Positions 1-6,755 of a DNA stretch of 11,317 nucleotides are shown one piece after another. A program made the position numbers and the translations under genes. This DNA is from Alphaproteobacteria bacterium (GTDB taxonomy: Bacteria > Pseudomonadota > Alphaproteobacteria > Rhodospirillales > Rhodospirillaceae), in contig JADGDA010000058.1 in assembly GCA_015228695.1 (NCBI GenBank), forward strand, positions 1-11,317. Direction: 5' to 3'. Under the pieces are notes generated by a model, which saw only the letters and a program-made list of their open reading frames with translations, ran no database searches and was not told the origin of the DNA. The first letter of the stretch is position 1. Every line of letters starts with the position of its first letter.

Positions 1-581
1 CCCTGGTCGGCATCGTGGATCGGCGCGACCCCTATTCCTCCCACCATTCGGAGCGGGTCTGCGAGGTCAGCCTCGCCATCGCCGGGGAGATGGGCCTGCC
101 GCCCTCCGAACGCGACACCATCAGCTTGGCCAGCCGCCTGATGAACCTGGGCAAGATCGTCATTCCGCCCGAGGTGCTGACCAAGGTCGGCGATCTGAAG
201 CCCGAGGAACGCGAGCTTCTCGCCCGCGGGTTCGTCCTCAGCGCCGATCTCCTCCGTTCGGTGGACTTCGGGGGCACGGTGGTGGAGACGATCCGCCAGA
301 TCGGCGAAAGCCTGGACGGCTCCGGCCCCCTGGGCATGCGCGGGGAGCGACTCCTTCCTTCCGCCCAGGTCGTGGCCGCGGCCAATGCGTTCGTCGGCAT
401 GATCAGCCCCCGGGCTTGGCGCGGGGCGCTCGAATGGGCGGACGTGGTGGCGGGCCTGCGGTCCCAGATCGGCAAGCGCCTCGCCGCTCCGCCGGTCGAG
501 GCGCTGATCACGGTCATCGAGCAGCGCGGCGGGGCGGAACGCTGGGCCCACTACCGCGAACCCCCGAAACCGGCCTCCTGA
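1..581 (+). CDS. HD-GYP-like domain protein with degenerate catalytic motifs (5' end outside window)
   Basis: The frame is open from base 3 to a TGA at 579-581 and continues past the left edge, so only about the last 192 residues are seen. The fold signature is that of an HD-GYP cyclic-di-GMP phosphodiesterase domain: an RDPYSSHHSERV opening, a LGKIVIPPEVLTKVGDL helix-loop, a DGSGPLG segment and an ANAFVGMISPRAWR segment. Canonical members carry HD just before the GKI motif, a later HPEIG, an HH pair, GYP, and ADAF. Here HD is MN (codons 141-146), HPEIG is lost, the HH pair is IG, GYP is GPL (324-332) and ADAF is ANAF. The domain therefore probably does not hydrolyse c-di-GMP and may bind a ligand or partner instead (inference). 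The upstream part could hold a receiver, PAS or other sensor domain. The internal GTG at 15 is not a convincing start because the HD-GYP homology begins before it. Confidence 0.8.
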   Translation, partial: LVGIVDRRDPYSSHHSERVCEVSLAIAGEMGLPPSERDTISLASRLMNLGKIVIPPEVLTKVGDLKPEERELLARGFVLSADLLRSVDFGGTVVETIRQIGESLDGSGPLGMRGERLLPSAQVVAAANAFVGMISPRAWRGALEWADVVAGLRSQIGKRLAAPPVEALITVIEQRGGAERWAHYREPPKPAS

Positions 582-596
582 CGGGGGCCGCTTTTT
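571..596 (+). terminator. Intrinsic terminator of the HD-GYP-like gene
   Basis: An 8-bp stem (571-578 with 583-590, one T-G wobble) closes a TGAC tetraloop and is followed by C and five T residues (592-596). The loop contains the TGA stop codon (579-581) of the upstream gene, so the hairpin straddles the end of the coding region. This separates the upstream gene from the transcarboxylase operon. Confidence 0.75.
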
Positions 597-681
597 CCCG
601 GCTTCTTTTTTCGGAAGGCCGCGAGGTTCCTCTGTTCAGAGGGCCGCAAATAAGGTATCCATGAGCTGCGAATCGGCACGA

Positions 682-703
682 ACCCTAGGTTTTCGCCCAG
701 GGT
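682..703. repeat. Imperfect inverted repeat in the transcarboxylase leader
   Basis: ACCCTAGG (682-689) and CCCAGGGT (696-703) form an inverted repeat with one mismatch and a 6-base spacer (TTTTCG). It lies 33 bases upstream of the 5S subunit ATG, in the 582-735 gap. It could be an operator or a leader RNA hairpin; no known consensus was recognised. No convincing -35/-10 pair was found anywhere in this gap. The best candidate, TTTTCG at 690 with TGTAGT at 714, is weak. Confidence 0.3.
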
Positions 704-721
704 GCCCGGCGTCTGTAGTCT

Positions 722-726
722 GGAGG
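722..726 (+). promoter_or_regulatory. Ribosome binding site fixing the 5S subunit start
   Basis: GGAGG sits 9 bases before the ATG at 736. An in-frame ATG at 661 has no comparable site and would add 25 residues unlike the family N-terminus, so 736 is preferred. Confidence 0.8.
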
Positions 727-735
727 AAGTCACCC

Positions 736-2259
736 ATGGGACGTGTGGTTGAAATCACCGATGTGATCCTGAGGGACGCGCACCAGAGTCTTCTCGCCAC
801 GCGCATGGCGATGGAAGACATGGTCCCCGTCTGCAAGGACCTGGACGATGCCGGGTACTGGTCCCTGGAGGTCTGGGGCGGGGCGACGTTCGACGCATGC
901 ATCCGCTTTCTGAACGAGGACCCCTGGGAACGACTGCGGATGTTCCGCAAGCTGCTGCCGAAGACCAAGCTCCAGATGCTGCTGCGCGGGCAGAACCTGC
1001 TGGGATACCGCCATTACGAAGACGGCGTCGTGGAGCGGTTCGTCAACAAGGCCGTCGAGAACGGCATGGACGTGTTCCGGGTGTTCGACGCGCTGAACGA
1101 CCTGCGCAATCTCAAGGTGCCCATGGCCGCGGTGAAGAAGGCCGGCGGCCACGCCCAGGGAACCATCTGCTACACGGTGAGCCCGGTGCACAAGATCCCG
1201 GCCTTCGTGGACATGGCCCAGCACCTGAAGGACATGGGTGCGGATTCCATCTGCATCAAGGACATGGCGGCGCTGCTGAAGCCCCAGGTGGCCTATGATC
1301 TGGTGAAGGGCATCAAGGAGAAGTGCGGCGCGGACACCCTGATCCACGTCCACGCCCACGCGACCACCGGCGTCACCCTGGTGTCGCTGATGAAGGCGAT
1401 CGAGGCCGGGTGCGACATTGTGGACACCTCCATCAGCGCCCTGTCCCTCGGCTCGGGGCACAACCCGACCGAGGCGCTGATCGAGATGCTGGAAGGCACC
1501 GGCTTCGAGACGCGGGTGAGCAAGGAGCTGATCCTCAAGGTCAACAACTACTTCACCAAGATCCGTCCCCGTTACCGCGAATTCGCCAGCGACTTCACGG
1601 GCGTGGACACCGAGATTTTCAAGAGCCAGATTCCCGGCGGCATGATCTCCAACATGGAAAGCCAGTTGAAGGGCCAGGGCGCCGGCGACCGGTTGCAGGA
1701 AGTGATGGAGGAAGTGCCTCGGGTCCGCCAGGATTCGGGCTTCCCCCCCCTGGTCACGCCGTCGAGCCAGATCGTCGGCACCCAGGCGGTCTTCAACGTG
1801 CTGATGGGCAAGTACAAGGCGATGACCGGCGAGTTCGCCGATTTGATGCTCGGCTACTACGGCAGCACCCTGGGGGAGAAGAATCCCGAGGTCCTGGCCA
1901 AGGCGGAGGCCCAGGCGAAGAAGCCGCCGATCACGGTGCGCCCGGCGGACCTTCTGAAGCCGGAATGGGACACCCTCCGCGCCGATGCCCTGAAGCTGGA
2001 GAACTGCCGGGACGACGACGAGGACATCCTGACCTTCGCCATGTTCCCCCAGGTCGCCCCCAAGTTTTTCAAGGCCCGTCCGAACGGTCCCCTCAACCTC
2101 GGCGTCGATCCCGTGGTGAAGCCCGACGCCCCGGCGACGGCTCCGGCGTCCCAGGCCAAGGCCGAGGCGGGCGGGGACGCCACGGTGAAGCGGCCGATGA
2201 CCTATGTGGTGACGCTTCAGGGGCGGGAACACAAGGTGACGGTCTCCGCGCCGACCTGA
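736..2259 (+). CDS. Transcarboxylase 5S subunit (pyruvate/oxaloacetate carboxyltransferase)
   Basis: This 507-residue protein transfers the carboxyl group between carboxybiotin and pyruvate/oxaloacetate in the cytoplasm. It closely resembles the 5S subunit of propionibacterial methylmalonyl-CoA carboxyltransferase (about 505 aa), and more distantly oxaloacetate decarboxylase alpha and pyruvate carboxylase B. A TIM-barrel domain fills about residues 1-310 and the PYC/OADA conserved domain about 320-470. The metal and catalytic set is visible: D14 in LRDAHQS, K175 in CIKDMAAL (the lysine carbamylated in the family), and H206 and H208 in HVHAHATTG. An Ala/Pro-rich linker (about 463-486) leads to a short tail, YVVTLQGREHKVTV, that ends where a biotin domain would begin in fused relatives. 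The biotin carrier is instead a separate gene three places downstream. The neighbouring 12S-type and 1.3S-type genes favour transcarboxylase over pyruvate carboxylase or the sodium pump. Substrate assignment remains inference. Confidence 0.9.
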   Translation: MGRVVEITDVILRDAHQSLLATRMAMEDMVPVCKDLDDAGYWSLEVWGGATFDACIRFLNEDPWERLRMFRKLLPKTKLQMLLRGQNLLGYRHYEDGVVERFVNKAVENGMDVFRVFDALNDLRNLKVPMAAVKKAGGHAQGTICYTVSPVHKIPAFVDMAQHLKDMGADSICIKDMAALLKPQVAYDLVKGIKEKCGADTLIHVHAHATTGVTLVSLMKAIEAGCDIVDTSISALSLGSGHNPTEALIEMLEGTGFETRVSKELILKVNNYFTKIRPRYREFASDFTGVDTEIFKSQIPGGMISNMESQLKGQGAGDRLQEVMEEVPRVRQDSGFPPLVTPSSQIVGTQAVFNVLMGKYKAMTGEFADLMLGYYGSTLGEKNPEVLAKAEAQAKKPPITVRPADLLKPEWDTLRADALKLENCRDDDEDILTFAMFPQVAPKFFKARPNGPLNLGVDPVVKPDAPATAPASQAKAEAGGDATVKRPMTYVVTLQGREHKVTVSAPT

Positions 2260-2302
2260 ACAATCATCCCGAATCGCGACCCGAATCACGGAGAGAGCAC
2301 CG

Positions 2303-3886
2303 ATGCCCACGAACGCAGCCGGCACCCCGCAACAGCAAGCCATCGGGAAGAAGCTCGACGACCTCCGCGCCCGCCGCGCCCGGCTTGAAGGCGGCGGCGG
2401 CCAGGAGGCGGTCGACAAGCAGCATGCCAACGGTAAACTGACGGCGCGCGAGCGGGTGGCACGGCTGGTGGACGAGGGCAGTTTCCAGGAGGTCGGCCTG
2501 TTCGCCACCCACCGGTGCACCTTCTTCGGCATGGAGGACAAGGAACTGCCCGCCGACGGCGTGGTGACCGGCTATGCGAAGGTGGACGGCCGCGGCGTTC
2601 ATCTGGCGAGCCAGGATTTCACCGTGGCGGGCGGCGCGGCCGGAGAGGTGCACAGCACCAAGGTCTCCGAGATGCAGGCGCTTTCCCTCAAGACGGGGAC
2701 GCCCTTCATCTTCATCAACGATTCCGGCGGCGCGCGGGTGCAGGAAGGCATCGACAGCCTGTCCGGCTACGGCAAGGTGTTCTACTACAACGTCATGCTT
2801 TCCGGTCTGGTGCCGCAGATTTCGCTGATCTGCGGTCCCTGCGCGGGTGGAGCCGCCTACAGCCCGGCGTTGACCGACTTCATCATCCAGACGAAGCGGG
2901 CGCAGATGTTCATCACCGGCCCCCAGGTCATCAAGCAGGTGACCGGCGAGGTGGTGACCGCCGAGGACCTGGGCGGTCCCGTGGCCCAGATGAACAATTC
3001 CGGCGTGGTGCATCTGATCGCCGAGAACGACGAGGACGCGATCTTCCAGTGCCAGCGGCTCTTGAGCTTCCTGCCCTCGAACAATCTGGAGGACCCGCCC
3101 CGGCTGCCGTTCGACGAGCCGCTCGAGTCCGACCCGGACCTGAACGACGCGGTCCCGGTCGACACGAAGGTGGGCTACGACGTGCGTCCGATCCTTTTGC
3201 GGATCGTGGACAACCGTGATTTTCTGGAAATCCAGCCCGGCTTCGCTCCCAACATCGTGGTGGGGTTCGCCCGTATCCAGGGACGTTCCATCGGCATCAT
3301 CGCGAGCCAGCCGAACGCGCTGGCCGGCGCCCTGGACATCAACTCGTCCGACAAGGCATCGCGGTTCATCCGGTTCTGCAACGCCTTCAACATTCCCCTG
3401 GTCACCTTCGTGGACGTGCCGGGTTTCCGGCCGGGCGTCGAGCAGGAATACGGCGGCATCATCCGTCATGGGGCCAAGATGCTGTTCGTCTACTCGGCGG
3501 CCACGGTGCCGAAAATCACGGTCATCATGCGCAAGGCCTATGGCGGCGCCTATCTGGCCATGTGCGGCAAGGACCTGGGGGCGGATCGGGTCGTGGCCTG
3601 GCCGACGGCGGAAATCGCGGTCATGGGCGCCGAGGGCGCGGCCGAGATCGTCTTCCGCAACGAGCTGAACAAGCTTCCGGAGGGGGAGCGGGCGGCCAAG
3701 CGCAAGGAGATGATCGCCCAGTACCGCGACACCTTCGCCAACCCCTATGTCGCCGCCGGGCGGCGGCTGGTGGACGATGTGATCGAGCCCTCGGAGACCC
3801 GCAAGTATCTGGCGGCGGCTCTGGAGAGCCTCCACGCCAAGCAGGAATCGCGGCCGGCGAAGAAACACGGCCTCATTCCGCTTTGA
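2303..3886 (+). CDS. Transcarboxylase 12S subunit / acyl-CoA carboxyltransferase (propionyl-CoA carboxylase beta-like)
   Basis: This 527-residue protein has a duplicated crotonase-like carboxyltransferase fold. It would move CO2 between methylmalonyl-CoA (or a related acyl-CoA) and biotin. The N-terminal half carries the oxyanion-hole loop NDSGGARVQEG (D140, G142-G143-A144). The C-terminal half carries the matching AYGGAYLAMCG (G414-G415-A416). Other family motifs are GPCAGGAAYSPAL, FITGPQVIKQVTGE and VDVPGFRPGVEQEYGGIIRHGAK. Length matches the 12S subunit (about 524 aa) and propionyl-CoA carboxylase beta. The ATG follows GGAGAG (2290-2295) by 7 bases and lies 43 bp after the 5S stop. Sequence alone does not cleanly separate 12S from PccB or methylmalonyl-CoA decarboxylase alpha. 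The 5S partner, and the absence of a biotin carboxylase or membrane subunit in the window, argue for transcarboxylase. Confidence 0.9.
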   Translation: MPTNAAGTPQQQAIGKKLDDLRARRARLEGGGGQEAVDKQHANGKLTARERVARLVDEGSFQEVGLFATHRCTFFGMEDKELPADGVVTGYAKVDGRGVHLASQDFTVAGGAAGEVHSTKVSEMQALSLKTGTPFIFINDSGGARVQEGIDSLSGYGKVFYYNVMLSGLVPQISLICGPCAGGAAYSPALTDFIIQTKRAQMFITGPQVIKQVTGEVVTAEDLGGPVAQMNNSGVVHLIAENDEDAIFQCQRLLSFLPSNNLEDPPRLPFDEPLESDPDLNDAVPVDTKVGYDVRPILLRIVDNRDFLEIQPGFAPNIVVGFARIQGRSIGIIASQPNALAGALDINSSDKASRFIRFCNAFNIPLVTFVDVPGFRPGVEQEYGGIIRHGAKMLFVYSAATVPKITVIMRKAYGGAYLAMCGKDLGADRVVAWPTAEIAVMGAEGAAEIVFRNELNKLPEGERAAKRKEMIAQYRDTFANPYVAAGRRLVDDVIEPSETRKYLAAALESLHAKQESRPAKKHGLIPL

Positions 3887-3926
3887 TATCCGGTCACGGG
3901 CGAACGAGCAGCGCGGGGAATCATCC

Positions 3927-4247
3927 ATGTCAGCGTTATCGATGGAAGACGTTCTGGCGGCCATCAACGAAATGCGCCGCGAGATGCAGACGCAAATCGC
4001 CGGATTGAAATCGGAACTGAACGACGTCCGCGTGCGCCAGGAAAATCTGGCCGCCACCGTCTCCGCCGTGGACTCCCAGGCGCTCAGCCCGGAAACCCTT
4101 GCGATCATGGCGGCGGTGGTGACCTCTCACCTGGGCGTGAAAGTGCGGATCCGCTCGGCCCGGAGGGTGGCCGAGCCTTCAAGCACATGGGCACAGCGGG
4201 GCCGTCTCGACAGTCATGTGTCCCATCGTCAGACGCGCACCCGCTGA
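3927..4247 (+). CDS. Small accessory protein of the transcarboxylase operon (106 aa, coiled coil)
   Basis: This small soluble protein lies between the 12S and biotin-carrier genes, 40 bp after one and 14 bp before the other, with its own GGGGAA site (3915-3920) 6 bases before the ATG. Residues about 6-45 are a charged amphipathic helix likely to form a coiled coil. A short helical block follows (LSPETLAIMAAVVTSHLG), then a basic strand (VKVRIRSARRV) and a tail with WAQRGRL and SH. No membrane segment or signal peptide is present. The block ending in LGVKVRIRSARR is reminiscent of small gamma/delta/epsilon-type subunits of biotin-dependent decarboxylases and acyl-CoA carboxylases, but I cannot name a family with confidence. 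Its position suggests a subunit or assembly factor bridging the carrier and carboxyltransferase (inference). An in-frame ATG at 3942 is an alternative start. Confidence 0.75.
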   Translation: MSALSMEDVLAAINEMRREMQTQIAGLKSELNDVRVRQENLAATVSAVDSQALSPETLAIMAAVVTSHLGVKVRIRSARRVAEPSSTWAQRGRLDSHVSHRQTRTR

Positions 4248-4261
4248 GACAGGAGTTTCGC

Positions 4262-4660
4262 ATGAAGTTGCAGATCTCGATCGACGGAAGAACCTATGAC
4301 ATCGACGTGGAGGTGACGGAGGAGGACTACGCCCCGCGCGGCCGGTCCTATCTGTTGCCCTATCCCGAGACTCCCACGACCATTTCCCTGCCGGGGGGCG
4401 GGACCGGGGCTCCGGCGGCCGCCAAGGCGGAAGGTCCCGTGGACGAGGAGAAGGTCTGCCGCAGTCCCGTCGCGGGCATGGTCATCCGGATCGACGTCCA
4501 GCCGGGGCAGAAGGTCGAGGCCGGCGGGCAGGTCATGGTGCTCGAAGCCATGAAGATGGAAACCAACGTCGTCGCCCCCGTCGCGGGCACGGTGAAAGCC
4601 ATCAAGGCGGCCCAGGGTGACGGCGTGAAGGTCAATCAGGTCCTCGTCGAATTCGAATAA
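4262..4660 (+). CDS. Biotin carboxyl carrier protein, transcarboxylase 1.3S subunit type
   Basis: This 132-residue carrier shuttles the carboxyl group on biotin between the two carboxyltransferase subunits. The C-terminal biotinyl domain (about 65-132) contains EAMKMET, with K98 as the biotinylation site. It also shows the RSPVAGMV entry motif and the APVAGTV segment that mirrors it around the biotin hairpin. The N-terminus, MKLQISIDGRTYDIDV, and a GGGTGAP linker (residues 46-51) resemble the propionibacterial 1.3S protein, whose first residues contact the other subunits. A longer-than-usual insert rich in Pro and Tyr (about 21-45) sits before the linker. AGGAG (4251-4255) precedes the ATG by 6 bases, so starts further upstream overlapping the previous gene are not needed. 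Biotin ligase must be encoded elsewhere. Confidence 0.92.
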   Translation: MKLQISIDGRTYDIDVEVTEEDYAPRGRSYLLPYPETPTTISLPGGGTGAPAAAKAEGPVDEEKVCRSPVAGMVIRIDVQPGQKVEAGGQVMVLEAMKMETNVVAPVAGTVKAIKAAQGDGVKVNQVLVEFE

Positions 4661-4695
4661 TACCGGCCCTCCGCCGGGAAGAAGGATGACGCCGC

Positions 4696-5943
4696 GTGTT
4701 TTCGCCGTTCGAGAGAATGGTGGCCCTGCGCTACCTGAGAGCCCGCCGCAAGGAAGGGTTTGTGTCGGTGATCGCGGGGTTTTCGCTGCTCGGCATCGGG
4801 CTCGGGGTGGCGACGCTGATCATCGTCATGGCGGTCATGAACGGCTTCCGCCAGGAACTGCTTGAGCGGATCATCGGTCTCAACGGACATCTGGCCATTT
4901 ACGGGAGCCAGGGCGCGATCGGGGATTTCGATCCGCTGGCGGGCCAAATCCGCGCCATTCCGGGGGTCGTCCGCGCCATTCCCACCGTCGAGGGCCAAGT
5001 GATGGCCGCCGAGGGCGGCCAGTCGGCGGGCGCCCTGGTGCGCGGCATGCGGCCGGAGGACCTGCGCTCGATCACCGTCCTCGCCAATGGGATAAGGGCG
5101 GGGTCCCTGGCCGGATTCGACGGCTCCGGGGTGATCGTGATCGGCCACCGTCTGGCCGAAAAACTGGGCGTCGTGGTCGGGGGCCAGGTCACCCTGATTT
5201 CCCCCAAGGGCAGCGTCACCGCCTTCGGCACGGTGCCGCGCATGCGCGGCTACAAGGTGGCCGCCATTTTCAATGTGGGGATGTACGAATACGATTCGTC
5301 GTTCGTCTACATGCCGCTCGGAGACGCGCAGCTCTATTTCGGCCTGCCTCCGGGGAAGGTCAACTCCATCGAGGTGACCCTGACCCATCCCGATCTGGTG
5401 TCGAGCGTCGGCCTCAAGATCGCCGAGGCGGCCGGCCCCGCCGTGCGGATACACGACTGGCAGCAGAGCAACGCCAGCTTCTTCAACGCGGTCCAGGTCG
5501 AGCGCAACGTAATGTTCCTGATCCTGACCCTGATCATCGTGGTTGCGGCCTTCAACATCATTTCCGGTCTGATCATGCTGGTGAAGGACAAGGGGCGCGA
5601 CATCGCCATTCTGCGCACCATGGGGGCCTCGCGCGGCATGATCATGCGCATCTTCTTCCTCAGCGGAGCCAGTGTCGGGGTCAGCGGAACGGTCTTCGGC
5701 GTGGTGCTGGGGCTGTTGTTTTCCCTCAACATCGAATCCATCCGCCAGTTCCTCCAGGGATTGACCCACACCGAGCTGTTTTCCGCCGAAATCTACTTTC
5801 TCTCCAAAATGCCGGCGGTGGTGGACCCCGACGAGGTGGTGTCGGTGGTGCTGATGGCGCTGGGCCTGTCCTTTGCCGCGACCCTCTACCCGGCGTGGCG
5901 GGCCGCCCGGCTCGATCCGGTGGAAGCGTTGCGCTATGAATGA
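4696..5943 (+). CDS. lolC: Lipoprotein-releasing ABC transporter permease (LolC/LolE family)
   Basis: This 415-residue inner-membrane protein extracts outer-membrane lipoproteins and hands them to periplasmic LolA. The order is a short cytoplasmic start (FERMVALRYLRARRKEGF), TM1 at about 22-48, a large periplasmic domain (about 50-270), TM2 at about 273-296, a cytoplasmic coupling segment (KDKGRDIAILRTMGAS, contacting LolD), TM3 at about 317-341, TM4 at about 380-399, and the typical ending PAWRAARLDPVEALRYE. The start is GTG, with AAGGA (4682-4686) 9 bases upstream; an ATG at 4686 is out of frame. Only one permease gene is present, which is common in alphaproteobacteria, so the choice between the LolC and LolE names is arbitrary. 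It begins 35 bp after the biotin carrier gene with no convincing terminator between, so read-through is possible. Confidence 0.92.
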   Translation: MFSPFERMVALRYLRARRKEGFVSVIAGFSLLGIGLGVATLIIVMAVMNGFRQELLERIIGLNGHLAIYGSQGAIGDFDPLAGQIRAIPGVVRAIPTVEGQVMAAEGGQSAGALVRGMRPEDLRSITVLANGIRAGSLAGFDGSGVIVIGHRLAEKLGVVVGGQVTLISPKGSVTAFGTVPRMRGYKVAAIFNVGMYEYDSSFVYMPLGDAQLYFGLPPGKVNSIEVTLTHPDLVSSVGLKIAEAAGPAVRIHDWQQSNASFFNAVQVERNVMFLILTLIIVVAAFNIISGLIMLVKDKGRDIAILRTMGASRGMIMRIFFLSGASVGVSGTVFGVVLGLLFSLNIESIRQFLQGLTHTELFSAEIYFLSKMPAVVDPDEVVSVVLMALGLSFAATLYPAWRAARLDPVEALRYE

Positions 5944-6628
5944 GGCCCCGGCGGTTCTGGCGCTCGACCGCATCCAGCGCCGTTTCCGTCAGGGCGAGGC
6001 CGTGCTTGAGGTCCTGCGCGGGGCCGAGCTTGCGGTGCGGGCGGGGGAGATCGTGTCCCTGGTCGGGCCGTCCGGGGCGGGCAAGTCCACCCTCCTGCAC
6101 ATCGCCGGGCTGCTGGAACGGCCCGACGAGGGCGAGGTGCGGATCGGGGGCGAGGATTGCGGGCGCGCCTCCGACGACCGCCGCACGCGGTTCCGGCGGG
6201 AGTTTCTCGGCTTCGTCTATCAATACCATCATCTGTTGCCCGAATTCTCCGCCCTGGAAAACGTGAACCTGCCGCAGATGATCGCCGGCGTCTCTGCGCG
6301 CGAGGCGACGGAACGGTCCCTGCGCCTTCTCGACCGGATGGGGCTGGCCGCCCGCGCCCAGCATCGGCCGGGGCAGTTGTCCGGGGGCGAGCAGCAGCGG
6401 GTGGCCATCGCCCGGGCGCTTGCCAACCGCCCGAAAATCCTTCTCGCCGACGAACCCACCGGCAACCTGGACCCCGGCACCGCCGGGCGAGTGTTCGAGG
6501 AATTGCTCCGGCTGGTGCGGGAAGAGGGCCTTGCCGCCCTGATCGCCACCCACAACCCCGACCTCGCGGCGCGGATGGACCGGACCGTAGAGTTGCAGGA
6601 GGGACGTCTTGTCGGGGCGGGTGGGTGA
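5936..6628 (+). CDS. lolD: Lipoprotein-releasing ABC transporter ATP-binding protein LolD
   Basis: This 230-residue cytoplasmic ATPase powers the LolC/E permease. All ABC motifs are intact: Walker A GPSGAGKS (44-51), Q-loop Q96 followed by the LolD-like YHHLLPEFSALENV, signature LSGGE (148-152), Walker B ILLADE (168-173) and switch histidine H206 in ATHNPDL. The ATG lies inside the end of the permease gene (8-bp overlap, ATGAATGA), with GGAAG (5922-5926) 9 bases before it. This indicates translational coupling and equal production of the two subunits. Related MacB/FtsE-type ATPases are the alternative, but the partner permease and the YHHLLPEF segment favour LolD. Confidence 0.93.
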   Translation: MNEAPAVLALDRIQRRFRQGEAVLEVLRGAELAVRAGEIVSLVGPSGAGKSTLLHIAGLLERPDEGEVRIGGEDCGRASDDRRTRFRREFLGFVYQYHHLLPEFSALENVNLPQMIAGVSAREATERSLRLLDRMGLAARAQHRPGQLSGGEQQRVAIARALANRPKILLADEPTGNLDPGTAGRVFEELLRLVREEGLAALIATHNPDLAARMDRTVELQEGRLVGAGG

Positions 6629-6696
6629 AGGAACATATTCCCCATCTTCGCCCGGCAAGGGGCTTTTCAGCGGCGATTGAGGGGGCGAGAAAATAA

Positions 6697-6728
6697 GGGC
6701 GATCGGGTTCACCCGATCGCCCCGTCTT
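6697..6728. terminator. Strong hairpin after lolD, possible (bidirectional) terminator
   Basis: A perfect 11-bp stem (6697-6707 with 6712-6722) closes a TTCA loop in the 157-bp gap after lolD. On the + strand only a broken T run follows (CGTCTTG), so termination by this alone would be inefficient. On the - strand the hairpin is followed by TTATTTTC, a better tract, but no - strand gene ends here. The rest of the gap (6629-6696) holds nothing recognisable. Confidence 0.55.
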
Positions 6729-6755
6729 GCGGCTCCTCCTGGGGGGGCCTATAAA
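6727..6755 (+). promoter_or_regulatory. Candidate sigma70-type promoter for hldD-lgt operon
   Basis: TTGCGG (6727-6732) and TATAAA (6750-6755) are separated by 17 bases, the optimal spacing. The -10 matches the consensus at five of six bases and the -35 at its first three. Initiation near 6762 would give a leader of about 24 bases with ACGGAG (6771-6776) before the ATG at 6786. It sits directly after the hairpin, as expected for a new transcription unit. Confidence 0.5.

Noticed and set aside
674..690. Possible sigma54 promoter (TCGGCACG)
   Set aside because: The -24-like half is present, but the bases where the -12 GC should fall (687-688) are AG, so the element is incomplete.
661..735. Upstream in-frame ATG at 661 for the 5S gene
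   Set aside because: It lacks a ribosome site and adds 25 residues not typical of the family. GGAGG before 736 and homology beginning at RVVEITDVILRDAHQS favour 736.
736..2259. Oxaloacetate decarboxylase sodium pump alpha subunit
   Set aside because: No membrane beta subunit or gamma subunit with a transmembrane helix is present. The adjacent acyl-CoA carboxyltransferase and near-identity of motifs and length to the 5S subunit fit transcarboxylase better.
730..2541. 603-aa open frame on the - strand across the 5S gene
   Set aside because: It is a compositional shadow of a GC-rich coding strand. The protein is a His/Arg/Gly-rich low-complexity string with no family motif, and it lies opposite a gene with intact catalytic residues.
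2264..4108. 614-aa open frame on the - strand across the 12S gene
   Set aside because: Same cause: an antisense reading of a conserved carboxyltransferase with no recognisable domain.
4663..4677. Terminator between the biotin carrier and lolC
   Set aside because: The stem is only 5 bp and is followed by GAAGAAGG rather than a T run.
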